64,000 bases of DNA from NCBI GenBank assembly GCA_022592435.1, contig JABYQS010000026.1:1-64000 (forward strand). The letters run 5' to 3'. The notes beneath the pieces were generated by a model. The model worked only from the letters and a program-made list of their open reading frames with translations. It had not been told where the DNA came from and ran no database searches. Positions 22,393 to 33,280 of this stretch are shown here, piece by piece (the stretch's first letter is position 1; each line of letters begins with the position of its first letter). The DNA is from Cerioporus squamosus. Taxonomy: Eukaryota > Basidiomycota > Agaricomycetes > Polyporales > Polyporaceae. A program made the position numbers and the translations under genes.

Positions 22393-23949
22393 ATGCAGAC
22401 TTCTGGGACCTCAGAACCGATAGTGCGCATCCGGGATCTGAAGAAGAACTCCGTGAACTTCGTCCTGCAAAATGTCGACCTCGCGTTCGTACTTACCTCA
22501 GCCACCCCCGCCATCTCTCACAGCTGACGGTGCGGCCCATGCAGATTCGCCAATTCGTTCCGGAGAGTCATGATGGCAGATATTCCCACTGTCGGTGAGT
22601 ACGTATGCCGAGAAGGAGCACGCGGAGGTTCACAGAGTCCTTGGGTCCGTAGCCATTGACATGGTGGAAATCGAGACGAACACAACCGTCCTCCCCGACG
22701 AGTTCATCGCGCATCGGCTGGGTATGATTCCGTTAGTGAGTACAGCCTGCGACGAGGCCATGCGGTATACGCGGGTGAGTGCTCTGTCCCGTCTGTTCTC
22801 TCTGCGCTCGTCATGCCGACCCTGTCCGGACATAAGGACTGCACATGCGACGTCCGATGTCAATACTGCGCCATAGAGCTGCGCCTGGATGTGGCTTGCA
22901 ACGAAGCCGGCCGCACCATGGACATCACCAGCAACATGCTCGACGTCGTACCTACGAGCAAGCCAGGCCAATATGGGAGTTTCGAGCAGGATGACGGAGG
23001 CGAAGAGCTTGCGAAGCGGGTGGAGAACTTTGGGCATCCCGTCGGGAAAGGTGCGTGTGCCCGTTCGTGGCTTCGCTTCCAGCGACTCAGACGTTCGTTC
23101 GGTCGTGACTAGGCGATCCCGACGTCCCCCCAATCCTCATATGCAAGATCCGGAAAGGTCAGGAGCTGAGGGTGCGTTGCATCGCCAAGAAGGGCATCGC
23201 AAAAGAGCACGCAAAGTGGTCACCATGTGCTGCCGTCGCGTTTGAGTACGACCCGCACAACAAGCTCCGGCACACGTCCTACTGGTACGAGTATGACGCC
23301 AGGGCCGAGTGGCCCGTGAGCGAGAACGCGAAGGAGGAGGAGCCGCCACGAGACGACCTTCCGTTTGACTACAACGCGAAGCCGAGCAAGTTCTATATGG
23401 AAGTAGAGACAGATGGTAGTCTCGGGGCACAGGAGGTTGTGCAGAAAGTGCGTATACAGTTCTTGACCCCTATGCTCTCTCCACATCCATGACACACGCA
23501 TAAAAATTACTTCGCCCGCGGGCTTCTGAATTATACTCATCTCACGCTCACAGGGTCTCCAAGAACTACAAACAAAACTGGCCAACCTCATCGTGGGTCT
23601 CAAGCCTGAGCCTCCCGAGGCCGACGTGTTCCAAGGCGGTGGTGGTGGCGCACTCGGTGGTCAACCGAACGGTCACGAACCTCCTCAAGCGGGTGGATGG
23701 GGCGCACCTTCTCCCGCCACAAGCTGGAGCCCAACCCGAGCAGGCGGAGGCGGGGGATGGAGTCCAGCCCGCGCTGGGGGCGCGTCGACCGGGGCTGGAG
23801 GATGGGGAAGCCCTGGGAGCACCGGAGGAGGGTGGGGTGCCCCGACTGGCGGCGCTGGCAGTTCGACTGCTGGCAGTTGGGGTAGCCCTAGTAGCGGTCA
23901 GGGCTGGGGCAGCCCCTCCCAGCAGCAGAACGGGTGGAACGTGGGTTGA
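22393..23949 (+). CDS. RPB3: DNA-directed RNA polymerase II subunit RPB3
   Basis: Third-largest, alpha-like subunit of nuclear RNA polymerase II, which pairs with RPB11 to start core assembly. Exon 1 is 22393-22484; exon 2 begins at 22545 and restores [19 protein letters not shown]. Then come [20 protein letters not shown] and [10 protein letters not shown], the zinc loop [11 protein letters not shown] with four Cys, [40 protein letters not shown] and [17 protein letters not shown], all hallmark RPB3 sequence. The final exon adds [18 protein letters not shown] and then about 100 residues of Gly, Ser, Pro and Trp with repeated GGWG, SWG and GWG words before TGA 23947-23949. Yeast RPB3 has nothing so Trp-rich at this end. 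Exons join cleanly at every junction I checked. Confidence 0.96.
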
Positions 23950-24245
23950 TGTGGTTGCTTGTACTCTACATGTAATTGTCCTATTGTCCTGTCGCTTTCG
24001 TCTATGCACTGGCTGTTGCTGTCGCTTCGCGCCGCAAGGTACTGGAGTTTCGAAATCTATGTGTAAGCAGATGTCGTGGAGTCGTATCATTAGTTGTAAC
24101 CAGTACGTGAGGAGCCCTCGAATTCGAGGAAGCAAGTGAGCATGTGCAAGAGAACGGCCCGCAAGCCAAAAGCGAGGGAATAAGGATATGCTACAAACAT
24201 CTACCATCAATATATCACCTCCCTTCGCACTTGAGATCTTCAGAA

Positions 24246-27200
24246 TTAGATGCTGCCTTGCTGCTGGTCCGCACGCGGCGTTCTCAGCTCGATCTCCTCC
24301 ATGCCCATCTGCTGCTGCTGCGACATCGTGGTCGCGGGCGCCGGCATGGTCACTGCGGTGGGCATGGTCGCGATGGGCCCAGGACGAGCTCCAGGCGTGA
24401 CCGCAGGGGTCGGGCGTGGGCGAGTCATATACAGCTGAACGGACATGGATGAGCTTCTTCCGCATTACGTCCGTCAAGTCGATCGCATGAGCTTACCTGA
24501 TCGCGTTCGCCGAACACGTCCTGCGAGTCGTCGACTGTGAAGGGATGCGAAGCAGTCAGCACATAGCACTCGAGCGGCACTCGCACAGGCTAGACCGTGT
24601 GCGCGACGCAACCGTGTCACAGGAATAAGACGCACCGATGGCCGAGTTTTGGTCTGCGAACGTCCAGTCGGACTTCGGTATGTGAAGCTCGCTGCCCGCG
24701 GACGGCTGCTGCACGTGCTTGGCAGCCTCCTGCTCCTTCTTGAGCACATCCTCATACGGGACCTTGGTGTACTTCGTCGGGCCGGCGTCCGCGTTCGGGT
24801 CTCCGGAGGGCCCGAATATCTTCAGCTTCTCCAGAGACGCCTTGAGCGCACAGATCCACTTGTTCCGGCGCTGCGCCTTGAGTGTGCCCTGCTGCCAATT
24901 GCTCTTGTACTTGATGTCCGAGCGGAGGGTCATCTTCTCCTGCCCAGGCATGTCTGCAAGGGGCTGTCAGTCAGATACATGTCATCGAGTCTGGAAGTGA
25001 GCATGCGCACCGACGACGTATACGTCGAATATCGGCTGGTAGTCCCGACGTTCTGCCTTGAGGAACGACAGCATCATTGCACGCAACTTCTCGATTTGCT
25101 CAAACGAGGTCGAGTACGCCACGTCGAACTCGAAAGGCTCCGACATCTGCGGGCTGCGCCGGATATTGTGGATGAGCTGCAAGCGAAGCAGATGAGTGAA
25201 CGATGTGCGAGCAGCAACAGCGGCAAACTAGGCACCTGTGTGTTGAGTATGGTGTTCGGGGCCTGCACGAGACAGGTATTGCTATCCAAGAAAATTGTGC
25301 TCAGAAGCCGGATCTCCTTCACGGTGTACGTGTCCTTCCCGACCATGACGCGGTCGCCGACGTCGAATGGATGCTTGATAAACAGGAAGATGATGCTCGT
25401 GAGGACCTCTGCGAGACTGCTGCCAATGAGCCAGCTCAGGCCTACGACAATGTCAGAGCATGTTCCGCCAACGAGACTCTGCGGCTGCGATACATACCGA
25501 GGACAAGGGTACTGGCGCTGGTGATCAGCGTGGCGACCTGCGCGTCCAGCATGACAGCGAAGATGAGGATGGCGACAACGAAGTACAGGGACATGAAGAT
25601 GTTGTCCAGTCGGCCGACTGCGCTGTCCAGATCGCGCATCGAGTGTTCGATGGACAATTGCTCACGGTGAATCTCCCTGCAGGGGACGTTCGTGTTCAGC
25701 TCATCCAGCACAAACTGATATCAGGCATACGCACATGCAAGCCATTTCCATCTCGTCCCTGTTGATATCACCATTACTGTCCTTGTCGAAAATCGAGAAC
25801 GCGTGTTCGGCGATCTCCGCAGACCCGAAGAACCGGGCAATGTCGTCCACCACGAGATGATCAGCTCCCGGGCGGACGAAGGAGTAGAACAGACGGCGCG
25901 CGAGCAACCGTGACTTGTTCGCGGACTCCAAGGCGGTTTTGACCATAGCCTGCGGCGAGTTGGGCTGCAGAACAGACCTAGCGCGTCCTGTATGAGCGCA
26001 ACGAACAACGTGCATCACACGGGAATACATACGTGCCAGCAATCTCAGACGCGACAGTCCCGAGGACAGTAGTCGTGGTCTTAGCGGCATTCCGCACACC
26101 CTTCAGCGCCCGTTTGAATACTTTCTGGGGGTTCAGCATCGTCTTTCTCTTCGCGTCCCCTGTCGAGCCATCGCGGAGGGTGTCCGAGCGCCACGGGATG
26201 TCCGTGGAGTGCTGGTAGAGGGTAACGAGGACCTTGATTGCGAATTTTTGGTCTGCGATGCGCTCCGCGTACGACCGCTCGTGGAACTTGCCCGCGATCC
26301 ACTGGATCGAGACTTTCTCCCCGAAGAGCATGGCCGCGCACAGCATGAGGCCGAAGAGCAGCTTGCCCAGCGTGTCAATAGTCTGCTGGTCCGATGTGTC
26401 GTCCGTCTGCTGCCTGCCGTTGATGAGCGGGTTGTATGAGATCCAGACGGCGAGGGACCATCCGAAGAACGCTCCGTATCTGTTGGGCTGTTAGCCTGAG
26501 CCGTGGGGTAAGAACTCCGCGAGCCAGCCCACCTGTACAATACCTCGAACCAGTCGATGTATTTTCTCGCGGCGATGATGACAACACCGACGGTGTTGCG
26601 CAGGAATCCGGGTAGCATCATCCTGAGGGCGGGAACTCAACGCTGCTGACGCTATGGGATGAGTGGCGGGCTTACCATAGCGCCAACGAAGCCCACCAGC
26701 CAACCCATACCACGGAGAGCCATATGCTCCAGAAGAGAAGCTTGATGCCGTATATCTGCGCGAGTTCGTGTCAACAAAGGCCCACACAAGACTTCGGCCA
26801 CAGCGTACGCACCCTCCCGTCAGGGATCTTCGTGAACTGGAGGATACCGGGAATCCAGATAATGGCCAGCACAGGAACGATGAACATCATCCATCGCGTC
26901 ACGATAGACACGTTGATGAGGTAGTTCCAGAACTTGACGAGCTATCGCGGCCGTCCGTCAGCATCCCGCCACAATCAGACGTCCCTTCTCTCCGTCTCCT
27001 GTTCTTGACGACGCCACGACCAGCTAGCAGGAGATACACACCTTGTTCTTCGGAATGTCCCCATCGGCGAACGCCAGATGCGACTCGCTCGCGTTCCGCG
27101 AATCGAACTGCTCGTACCCCTGCTCAAACTTGCGCATCCCCGCCAGCAAGTCCCAGCTCGCGTTCCTGCTCTGCCGCCCGCTCCCCAGGTCAACGCTGTC

Positions 27201-27491
27201 CCCTCCTCCTCCCGGCGCCGGCATCGGCATGGTCCTCCCCCTGCTCTTCAATGGGTACGTCTGCGCGCGCTCCGCATCGTACTGGCTGAACGAGTGCGCG
27301 AGCGGGTCGTTCGCCATGTGCACGTGCGTGCCTGAAGAGCTCCCGGTCGTCTGCTGCGGCAGGAGGGGGCGCGACTGGAACTGCTGTGGCGGGTACACCG
27401 GAGAGGGGGTGTTCTCGTCGTTGAAGGGCGAGTTGCTCGAGAACGAGTCTTCGCGATCGCGGTCGCGCGGGTACTGTGGGCCTCCGGACAT
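24246..27491 (-). CDS. EF-hand mechanosensitive ion channel (MscS family, Msy1/Msy2-like)
   Basis: Eukaryotic MscS-type channel with a calcium-binding EF-hand. Fission yeast relatives sit in the ER and control calcium entry on hypo-osmotic shock. The start at 27491 opens a long hydrophilic Ser/Pro-rich N-terminus (MSGGPQYPRDRDREDSFSSN). Membrane segments follow: WMMFIVPVLAIIWIPGIL, IKLLFWSIWLSVVWVGWW, an exon with LPGFLRNTVGVVIIAA, and LLFGLMLCAAMLFGEKVSI. The EF-hand reads FDKDSNGDINRDEME. The pore region is FMSLYFVVAILIFAVMLDAQ, LITSASTLVLG and LSWLIGSSLAEVLTSIIFLF, followed by the beta domain HPFDVGDRVMVGKDTYTVKE and LSTIFLDSNTCLVQAPN. The C-terminal domain ends in a Pro/Gln-rich tail with stop TAA at 24246. 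All domains are in the usual order, across about nine introns. Confidence 0.94.
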
Positions 27492-28279
27492 GGTCGCTCG
27501 CGGTGGCGGTTTGAGCTGAAGACCCTCGCAGGCCGGAGATATAAGTACTCAGAGATCCGGCTCTTCTGGACTGGTGCGCGCGCAGAGGAAGCGAATGTGA
27601 GATGGCGGGAACACGGCAGCGCGGGCTTGGACGCCGAGACAGAGAGTTGTGCTCACTTGTGAAGGACTTCAGTACTTCAGTACTCGTCTCTCTCCGGTGT
27701 GATGTTCGCGAGTCAGTTGGCAAGTAAAGACAGAGGACACGAGTGTGGTGGTGGTGGTTGCAGAGAGACAGCCAAGTTTGCTCGCTGTTAGCAGTGCATA
27801 CTGACATAACCTCTCGATCGAGATCTGGTCAATACTGCCCTTTTCCGCTGGATTTTATCGCCGGATGTCGGCTCAAGGATTCATACGCAGGGTAACGCAA
27901 CTCAAATGAAGGCAGAGCGATTTACCGAACACATCTCCAACGGGAGAAAAATATAGCAACAGCGCAATGACGACGAGGGGAATGTTCAGTCTATAGATGG
28001 TATATGATGTAGGCTACTATGTAGCGCGGGGCGTTTCGTAGACTTGGTGCAACTGGCAGAACTGCGCAAATCGATCCAGGGTCAAGCGAGGCTCGGACCA
28101 GTGAGCAGAGGTTTGTCGAATCCAGCTGAACTTTGAGATAAAGCCACGAAGGAGAAGCCGTCGAGATGTGGGTGATCAAAAATATGTGTGAAATCTAAAG
28201 TAACAACTACACTAAGAGAGGACGGATGAATCCGAATAATCCAACAACGAGCATAGACCGACAGTGACTACACAGCCAG
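27492..28279. other. Intergenic, no supported gene
   Basis: Upstream region of the channel gene and 3' flank of the syntaxin gene, both leftward. It is AT-richer than the genes and has no credible open frame or repeat. Confidence 0.5.
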
Positions 28280-31200
28280 TCACCTATACACATGCCCCTC
28301 CCTCCGCGGAGTCCTCGCCCGTACCCTCCGCATCCTCAACGGCCTGAGTGTCGGAGCCGCTCTCACGTCCGCCAGGGCATCAGCCAATGTCATAGTCTGC
28401 GTCGCAACCGAGGGCTGGTCCTGTTCACCCGCCGACAGCGATGAAGACGGCGCAGGCGCAGAGTGATGCCGGCGGGGCTTGAAGATGAGCACGAGAATGA
28501 GCCCAAAGATGATCAGCAGGAGCAGGAAGATGCACGACCGCCGCCCGGTGTTCTTCTGGTACCTGCACGTTACGCGTTAGCACCGTGCCTCCTGATTTCC
28601 AACAACTGCGCAGACAGGAACGTGTCGCAGAAAGCACGGGGGAGCGTGAAGAAGAAGACGAAGCTCAGAGCCACCACAGCGCTAGTGCGCCGCGTTCCAG
28701 GGTTACACGCGCGCGTTTTCGCGTTCTCGCATTCACGACCTGTGGCTGCGCGCCCTTCACTTCACTTCAAGGGCGACAGGGGACGAGAAGAGAAGCCGGC
28801 CTCGGAGGGCACACGACGCGTAATGAGCACAACGTAAGAACGTACCTCGTCGCAGTGTCCAGCTCCCTCACCGCGTCTTCCATATGCATCGCGGTCTGTT
28901 CCACATTGTACTCGACGCTGTCCAGAAGCGTGCCCTGGTCAATAACGAGCACCGAGAGGTCCTTGAACAGCTCGGCCAGCTGCGCAATGCTCTTCGCAAT
29001 CTCCGTGAGCTCCCGGTCGCGCGTCTCGAGGCTCAGGTCCACCGCCGTGACCTGTCGCAGCACCGCACCCTCGCTCGACTGAATGGGGCATGAGGGAACG
29101 ATGGGGCAAGAGAAGATAGTAAGCACCAGAACGCCCCGCCAGTAATGCCGACGAGAAACCGGCGATTGTAAAGGTGACGTACTGCTGCCGCTGCCTCCAC
29201 GTCTTCGTCCAATGCAGACATCCCTGCTGACCCCTTCAGCGACACTGCGCCCGACGCTGCAAGCAGGTCCTGGTTCTTGATCGCGTGGCCTTGCAATTCT
29301 GCGGAGTACGAGCACAGTGCGTCAGAACACGGCCTGCGGAGGCCACGACATCATCGATCGTCGCGCGAACCCGCGATAGGAAGACTCACTGTCCATGTAC
29401 ACGCGCTGTTTCTTGCGAAATGTGGCGCTCAGTTCCTGGACCTTCGCTGCGAGGCTCCGCTGGACGTTCTTCGCAGCGAGCTCATGATGATGGTGTGACC
29501 CGCCCGGTCGGGAAGGAGGGAACGTGTGGCTTGGTACCGATCCTATCCGCTGGATCAAGGTCTGGCATTGACGGAAGTCCTAATAACCGATGAGAGCGAC
29601 GAGGCAATCACAGGTGAGCGAGGATTGACGCAAGAGAGCGATAACCATCTATTACTTTGGTAATGTCAGTCGTCGCAGCCTCTATCTCCTTCTCCTCAGC
29701 CGACCGGTCCGAAAATCCGGGCAAGACGTGCTTTGCGTGGAGCTTGTCGAGAGCAGCAACTGCCAAAAGACGGAGTTAGGCTTAGCACGACCACGTCTTG
29801 TACCCTGTATCAAGAGGAACGAGGCGTACGCAACGGAACATACTTTTAGTCTGTATGCCTGCGATGATCTCCTTCACTTGATCTGCGATATCGACCCTGC
29901 GATGAGATAGATTAGCACCTGACTGCAATCCTCCGCACCATCGGAGATGTGAATGACAACTAGTCAATGTTCGCACTTGCCGGCCGAACACGAGCCTTCG
30001 CGGCCAAGAAACATAAACATTGTTCAGGCATGTCACGCTCGGACGTACTGATCGCCGTAGGCCGTAGGCAGACCGACACAGCATACGGTGGTCAGTACGA
30101 AGCGAAGGCTTCGTCACGAACGTTAATCACCGGCAGCGAGGGTACTGGCATAAATATGTAAGACATACTACCGCCATTCCCAGCCTGAGCTGGGCAAGCA
30201 CTTTCATGTGTGGCCAGCTGAAGCACTGCGACGTGTCGTACGCAGCCGTTACGTCCGATCTCGCGCCAAAAGAAACCAACCCAAAACATGCATGCACTCG
30301 TACGCATGGAATATACGGGCGCCGCAAACAACCATCTATCAAGAACGACGACATGTCGCCGGGTCCACCCTCAGACCAGACCACAAGGATGGTAGCTGCG
30401 AAGGACCTTCCCTGCACGAGGGACCCCTCGGCGATGCGAAGCCTCGCTCGTGTCTTCGATTCAACGGACGCCCTAATCGAATTGTGAGCAGACAGAGCCT
30501 GAGCGCACCGACCGCATGTCGAAGTCCACGTCTCCAGCTTCGACGGCGTTAGACACGGCGTTCGGCAGTCTGCAAGGTGCCCATGGAATGGGGACACGTC
30601 TGTGGCAGGGGATTTTCGGGCTTTCAACGTCCACAGCACCCCACAAGGCCGCACTGTGGCCACAGCGAGTAAGAAAGGATGAAATGACAAAAAGCGCGGC
30701 GACACGCAAGGACGGCCCACCGCGCTCTGACAATGTAAGCGGAGCGATGCCGATGTCCAAAGCTACGTGCGTGGGGACATGCCTTCAGATGGTGACACTG
30801 TGCGCCGCATGCCATGAAGTTCGTACGCTCACTGTACCCGAGCCCCCGTGCGGCCCTCGCGGGCATCCCGACGGCATGGTAGCAAGGACACCGATGCCAC
30901 AGGTACACGTTCAAGTGAAGTACCTCCCCGATGCTTTGGCAAACACGATGCTCTTGCAGTCGTCTCGCACTGTCAAAGCCATGTCCATGGGGAACCGGGC
31001 GGAAATGACACTGGAGATTACAGCGAAACATCCAGGCCAACAACCGCGTCCTCCTGTAAAGCACGAGCCTGGTAGCTCTTCGCACGAAAGACATGCGTGC
31101 GAGTTGTGAACGACATCCGCATCTGTGAAGAACAGCGTCCACGCTCGCACAGAAGCCGGGGCAAACAAAGCACGACTCATTCGTCTTCATTTAAAGCGAT

Positions 31201-31885
31201 GCTGAAGCCAAAAGCGGACCTCGAGCGCCAGACATGAACTGCGAGAGCTATATGCTTGCCCAAACCATTGTAGAGGCACCTCGGTCGGGGGTGGGCCCGT
31301 GTATCAATGTCACGGGTACCGAGCAAGAAGGCATCCCGCAAGTCGCACTGTGGCCACGAGTAGGAAGAAGGTTCAACGGAAGGAAGACGAGCGGCGCCCA
31401 GGCGATGCAAGGGAGCACTTTCATTGTCCCGTACGATTGTCATGCAGAAGCGAGATGAACGGCATGACCAACCTCGCGCTCCGAACCCTGCGCTTCCCCG
31501 ACACGCCCACACGCCCAGGGAGGCCGCAGGGCAGGGGACGTCACGCGTTTCCAGGTGTGTGTATGCGCAGCGCGAGGCCTCTCGGTTCGCGAGCATGCCT
31601 GATGCCATATATCACAGAACGAAGTTGTGCGGAGAAAGGAGACCGAAGGAGGCAATGTGGCACAGACCATTTAGGCGGGAGTTCTGCATCTAAAGAGATG
31701 TGGCCGGCCTCGGCGTTAATGAGGTGTTCGTGCTCGTCGCCGTCGTCCTGGGCGTCGTCGTAGTTTGTGATGATGCGGGAGCGTCTTGAGCGGGATGCGC
31801 CAGCGCGGGAGTCGCGGTAGGAGATGAAGAGGAGGGTGCGGGAGCGGGTGGTCGGGTTGAGGGAGGAGGAGGAGGAGGAGGACAT
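28280..31885 (-). CDS. Qa-SNARE of the Tlg2 / syntaxin-16 type
   Basis: t-SNARE for endosome-to-trans-Golgi fusion. Exon 1 (31885 to about 31668) encodes SRTLLFISYRDSRAGASRSR, the Tlg2-type N-terminal peptide, and HISLDAELPPKW. A 1771-base intron follows, and exon 2 starts at 29896 with VDIADQVKEIIAGIQTK; the W|VDIAD join is contiguous in the family. Later exons give LHAKHVLPGFSD, QRSLAAKVQELSATFRKKQR (Habc helices), GMSALDEDVEAAAA and the SNARE helix LSVLVIDQGTLLDSVEYNVE, with the zero-layer Gln in DQGT. The last exon holds the membrane anchor (CIFLLLLIIFGLILVLIF) and a luminal tail of about 65 residues, also known from yeast Tlg2. Stop at 28280-28282. The large intron is the oddity. Confidence 0.9.
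29897..31667 (-). repeat. 1771-base intron of the Tlg2 gene with degenerate repeats
   Basis: Borders are set by the protein: donor GTCTGT at 31667, acceptor GCAG ending at 29897. Imperfect direct copies lie at 30643-30679 and 31337-31371; both contain CGCACTGTGGCCAC followed by GAGTA and GAA-rich sequence. It is about thirty times longer than neighbouring introns. Open frames on both strands inside it show no known domain. It is probably an eroded insertion, or else contains an unannotated non-coding gene. Confidence 0.6.
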
Positions 31886-32807
31886 TTGGGCGGCTGCGTG
31901 CTAGCGGGAGGCGGAGGGGCCGTGACCGTCGCTGCTCGTCATGCCGCTGTTTGTTTGCTTCGGCCGCTCGCGTGGGCACAATGCCAAAGGAGGCGCTGTG
32001 GCCTCGGAGCGCCCGAGGGAGGCTCGGATGGAGGACCGGGACGGAGGCCGGAGGAGACTCGGGTGTGTCTGCGCACGGGCTGTGTGCGAGGGGGAGTGGG
32101 CAGAGCCTGGCAGAGCGCATGCACGCGCGCATGACCACGCAGAAGATGATGTTCGTCGCCGATTACGTGCAGCGCGCGTCGTCTTTGTTCTCAGCAGCGG
32201 GGCGATCGACGGGTCGGAGTGCTGGACGGAGCCCCTGTGACTGGCCGTCGTCCGCTGGAATTGCGTGCGTCCGTTCGTCAGCGCAGCCGTCACTGCAGCC
32301 ACGCGCGCTGCACCTGCGGCGGTCGCCCACGCCCACGCCCACGCCCACGGGTCGCGCAGGTTGCCAACCGCGTCTTGGTTTCATCTCTTTGCCTCCTGCC
32401 GCTTATCGATCTCCTTCCGGATCACCCCCTCGCCCACCTGTCACTCGACAGTCCGCCTTCGCCTCGAGCCCAACGTGTTCCACCAACTGCACGCTCGCCT
32501 TTGATGTGGCCACGGCCCGACGTCCTATAAAGCCGACGCCCTCCTCCGTTCCCTACCCTATCCTCCCCTCATAATCCCCTCCGTTCTCCGTCTATAATCC
32601 CTACGCCCCGCCCGCCCACCTCTCTCCCGCCCCTCCCCTCCGCATCCGCCCTTCGCCCTCCTCCGTCCTCCGCACTTCCTCCGCCCCCGCTGTCCGTCCG
32701 TGCTTCCGCTCCCGTAAGCGCATCACTGTCCTCGGTGCTTCTCCGGGTTCGCTTACGGCCCCTTAGCTTTAAGGTTGCCATCACCCATCTACTGCTGTGC
32801 TCCCAGC
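31886..32807. promoter_or_regulatory. Divergent promoter region with TATA box for the small Cys-rich gene
   Basis: About 900 bases between the Tlg2 start (leftward) and the small Cys-rich protein (rightward). TATAAAG at 32526-32532 is followed by a long C/T-rich leader up to the ATG at 32808, typical of fungal 5' UTRs. Near 32330-32355 there are tandem CACGCC units. No coding frame is supported. Confidence 0.5.
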
Positions 32808-33280
32808 ATGTGCTGTCTCGAGACGTAAGTCTGGTCCCTCCCTTCCGCCACCGCACCCTCGCTCACTCTGATCCGCAGCGAAGGAACCAAGTATGGCTGC
32901 GGCGTGCGTGTCTCTTGATAGACTTTCTCCCGGCGCTTCTCCTGACGTCACTTCCTCGGCTTCTCACAGCACTACATAATTGTAAGTCCTTGCCAACTTC
33001 GTTGTTGGCGTGGCTCTGACGAACAACCCGGCATCCAGACTAGGAAGCTGCGCAAGATCGACTGCGAAAACCCATACTGCTTCAACTCGCGCCGCCACCG
33101 CAACCCCTGCCCTAATTGCAGCTGCGACCGCGTACGTCCCCCGCGTACGACTCCCGTCTTCACCCGCTCACCCCCGCGACCGTGCAGTACTTCGGCCCAG
33201 ATGCCTCAGAGACCATCACCGCCGTCAGGCCCGAGTTCTGTCCAGAGTGCTACCCGTACTTTGGTCAGCGCCGCCGGTAG
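32808..33280 (+). CDS. Small Cys-rich protein with paired CxxC motifs, unknown function
   Basis: A protein of about 80 residues on five tiny exons, easily missed because each exon is short. Exon 1 (ATG at 32808) encodes MCCLE. Splicing at GTAAGT to CCGCAG gives TEGTKYGCG. A further exon of only 12 bases encodes HYII. Then come TRKLRKIDCENPYCFNSRRH, NPCPNCSCDR and, in the last exon, YFGPDASETITAVRPEF, CPECYPYF, ending at TAG 33278-33280. Twelve Cys, including CPNCSC and CPEC pairs, suggest a zinc-binding knot. All four introns have good GT-AG borders, keep the frame and are about 50-75 bases. I know of similar short Cys-rich predictions in basidiomycetes but no assigned function. No signal peptide is evident. 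Confidence 0.75.

Noticed and set aside
30516..31109. 197-codon plus-strand open frame inside the Tlg2 intron (with long frames on the opposite strand)
   Set aside because: No domain, odd composition and overlapping long antisense frames, as expected from GC-rich sequence; kept only as part of the unusual intron.
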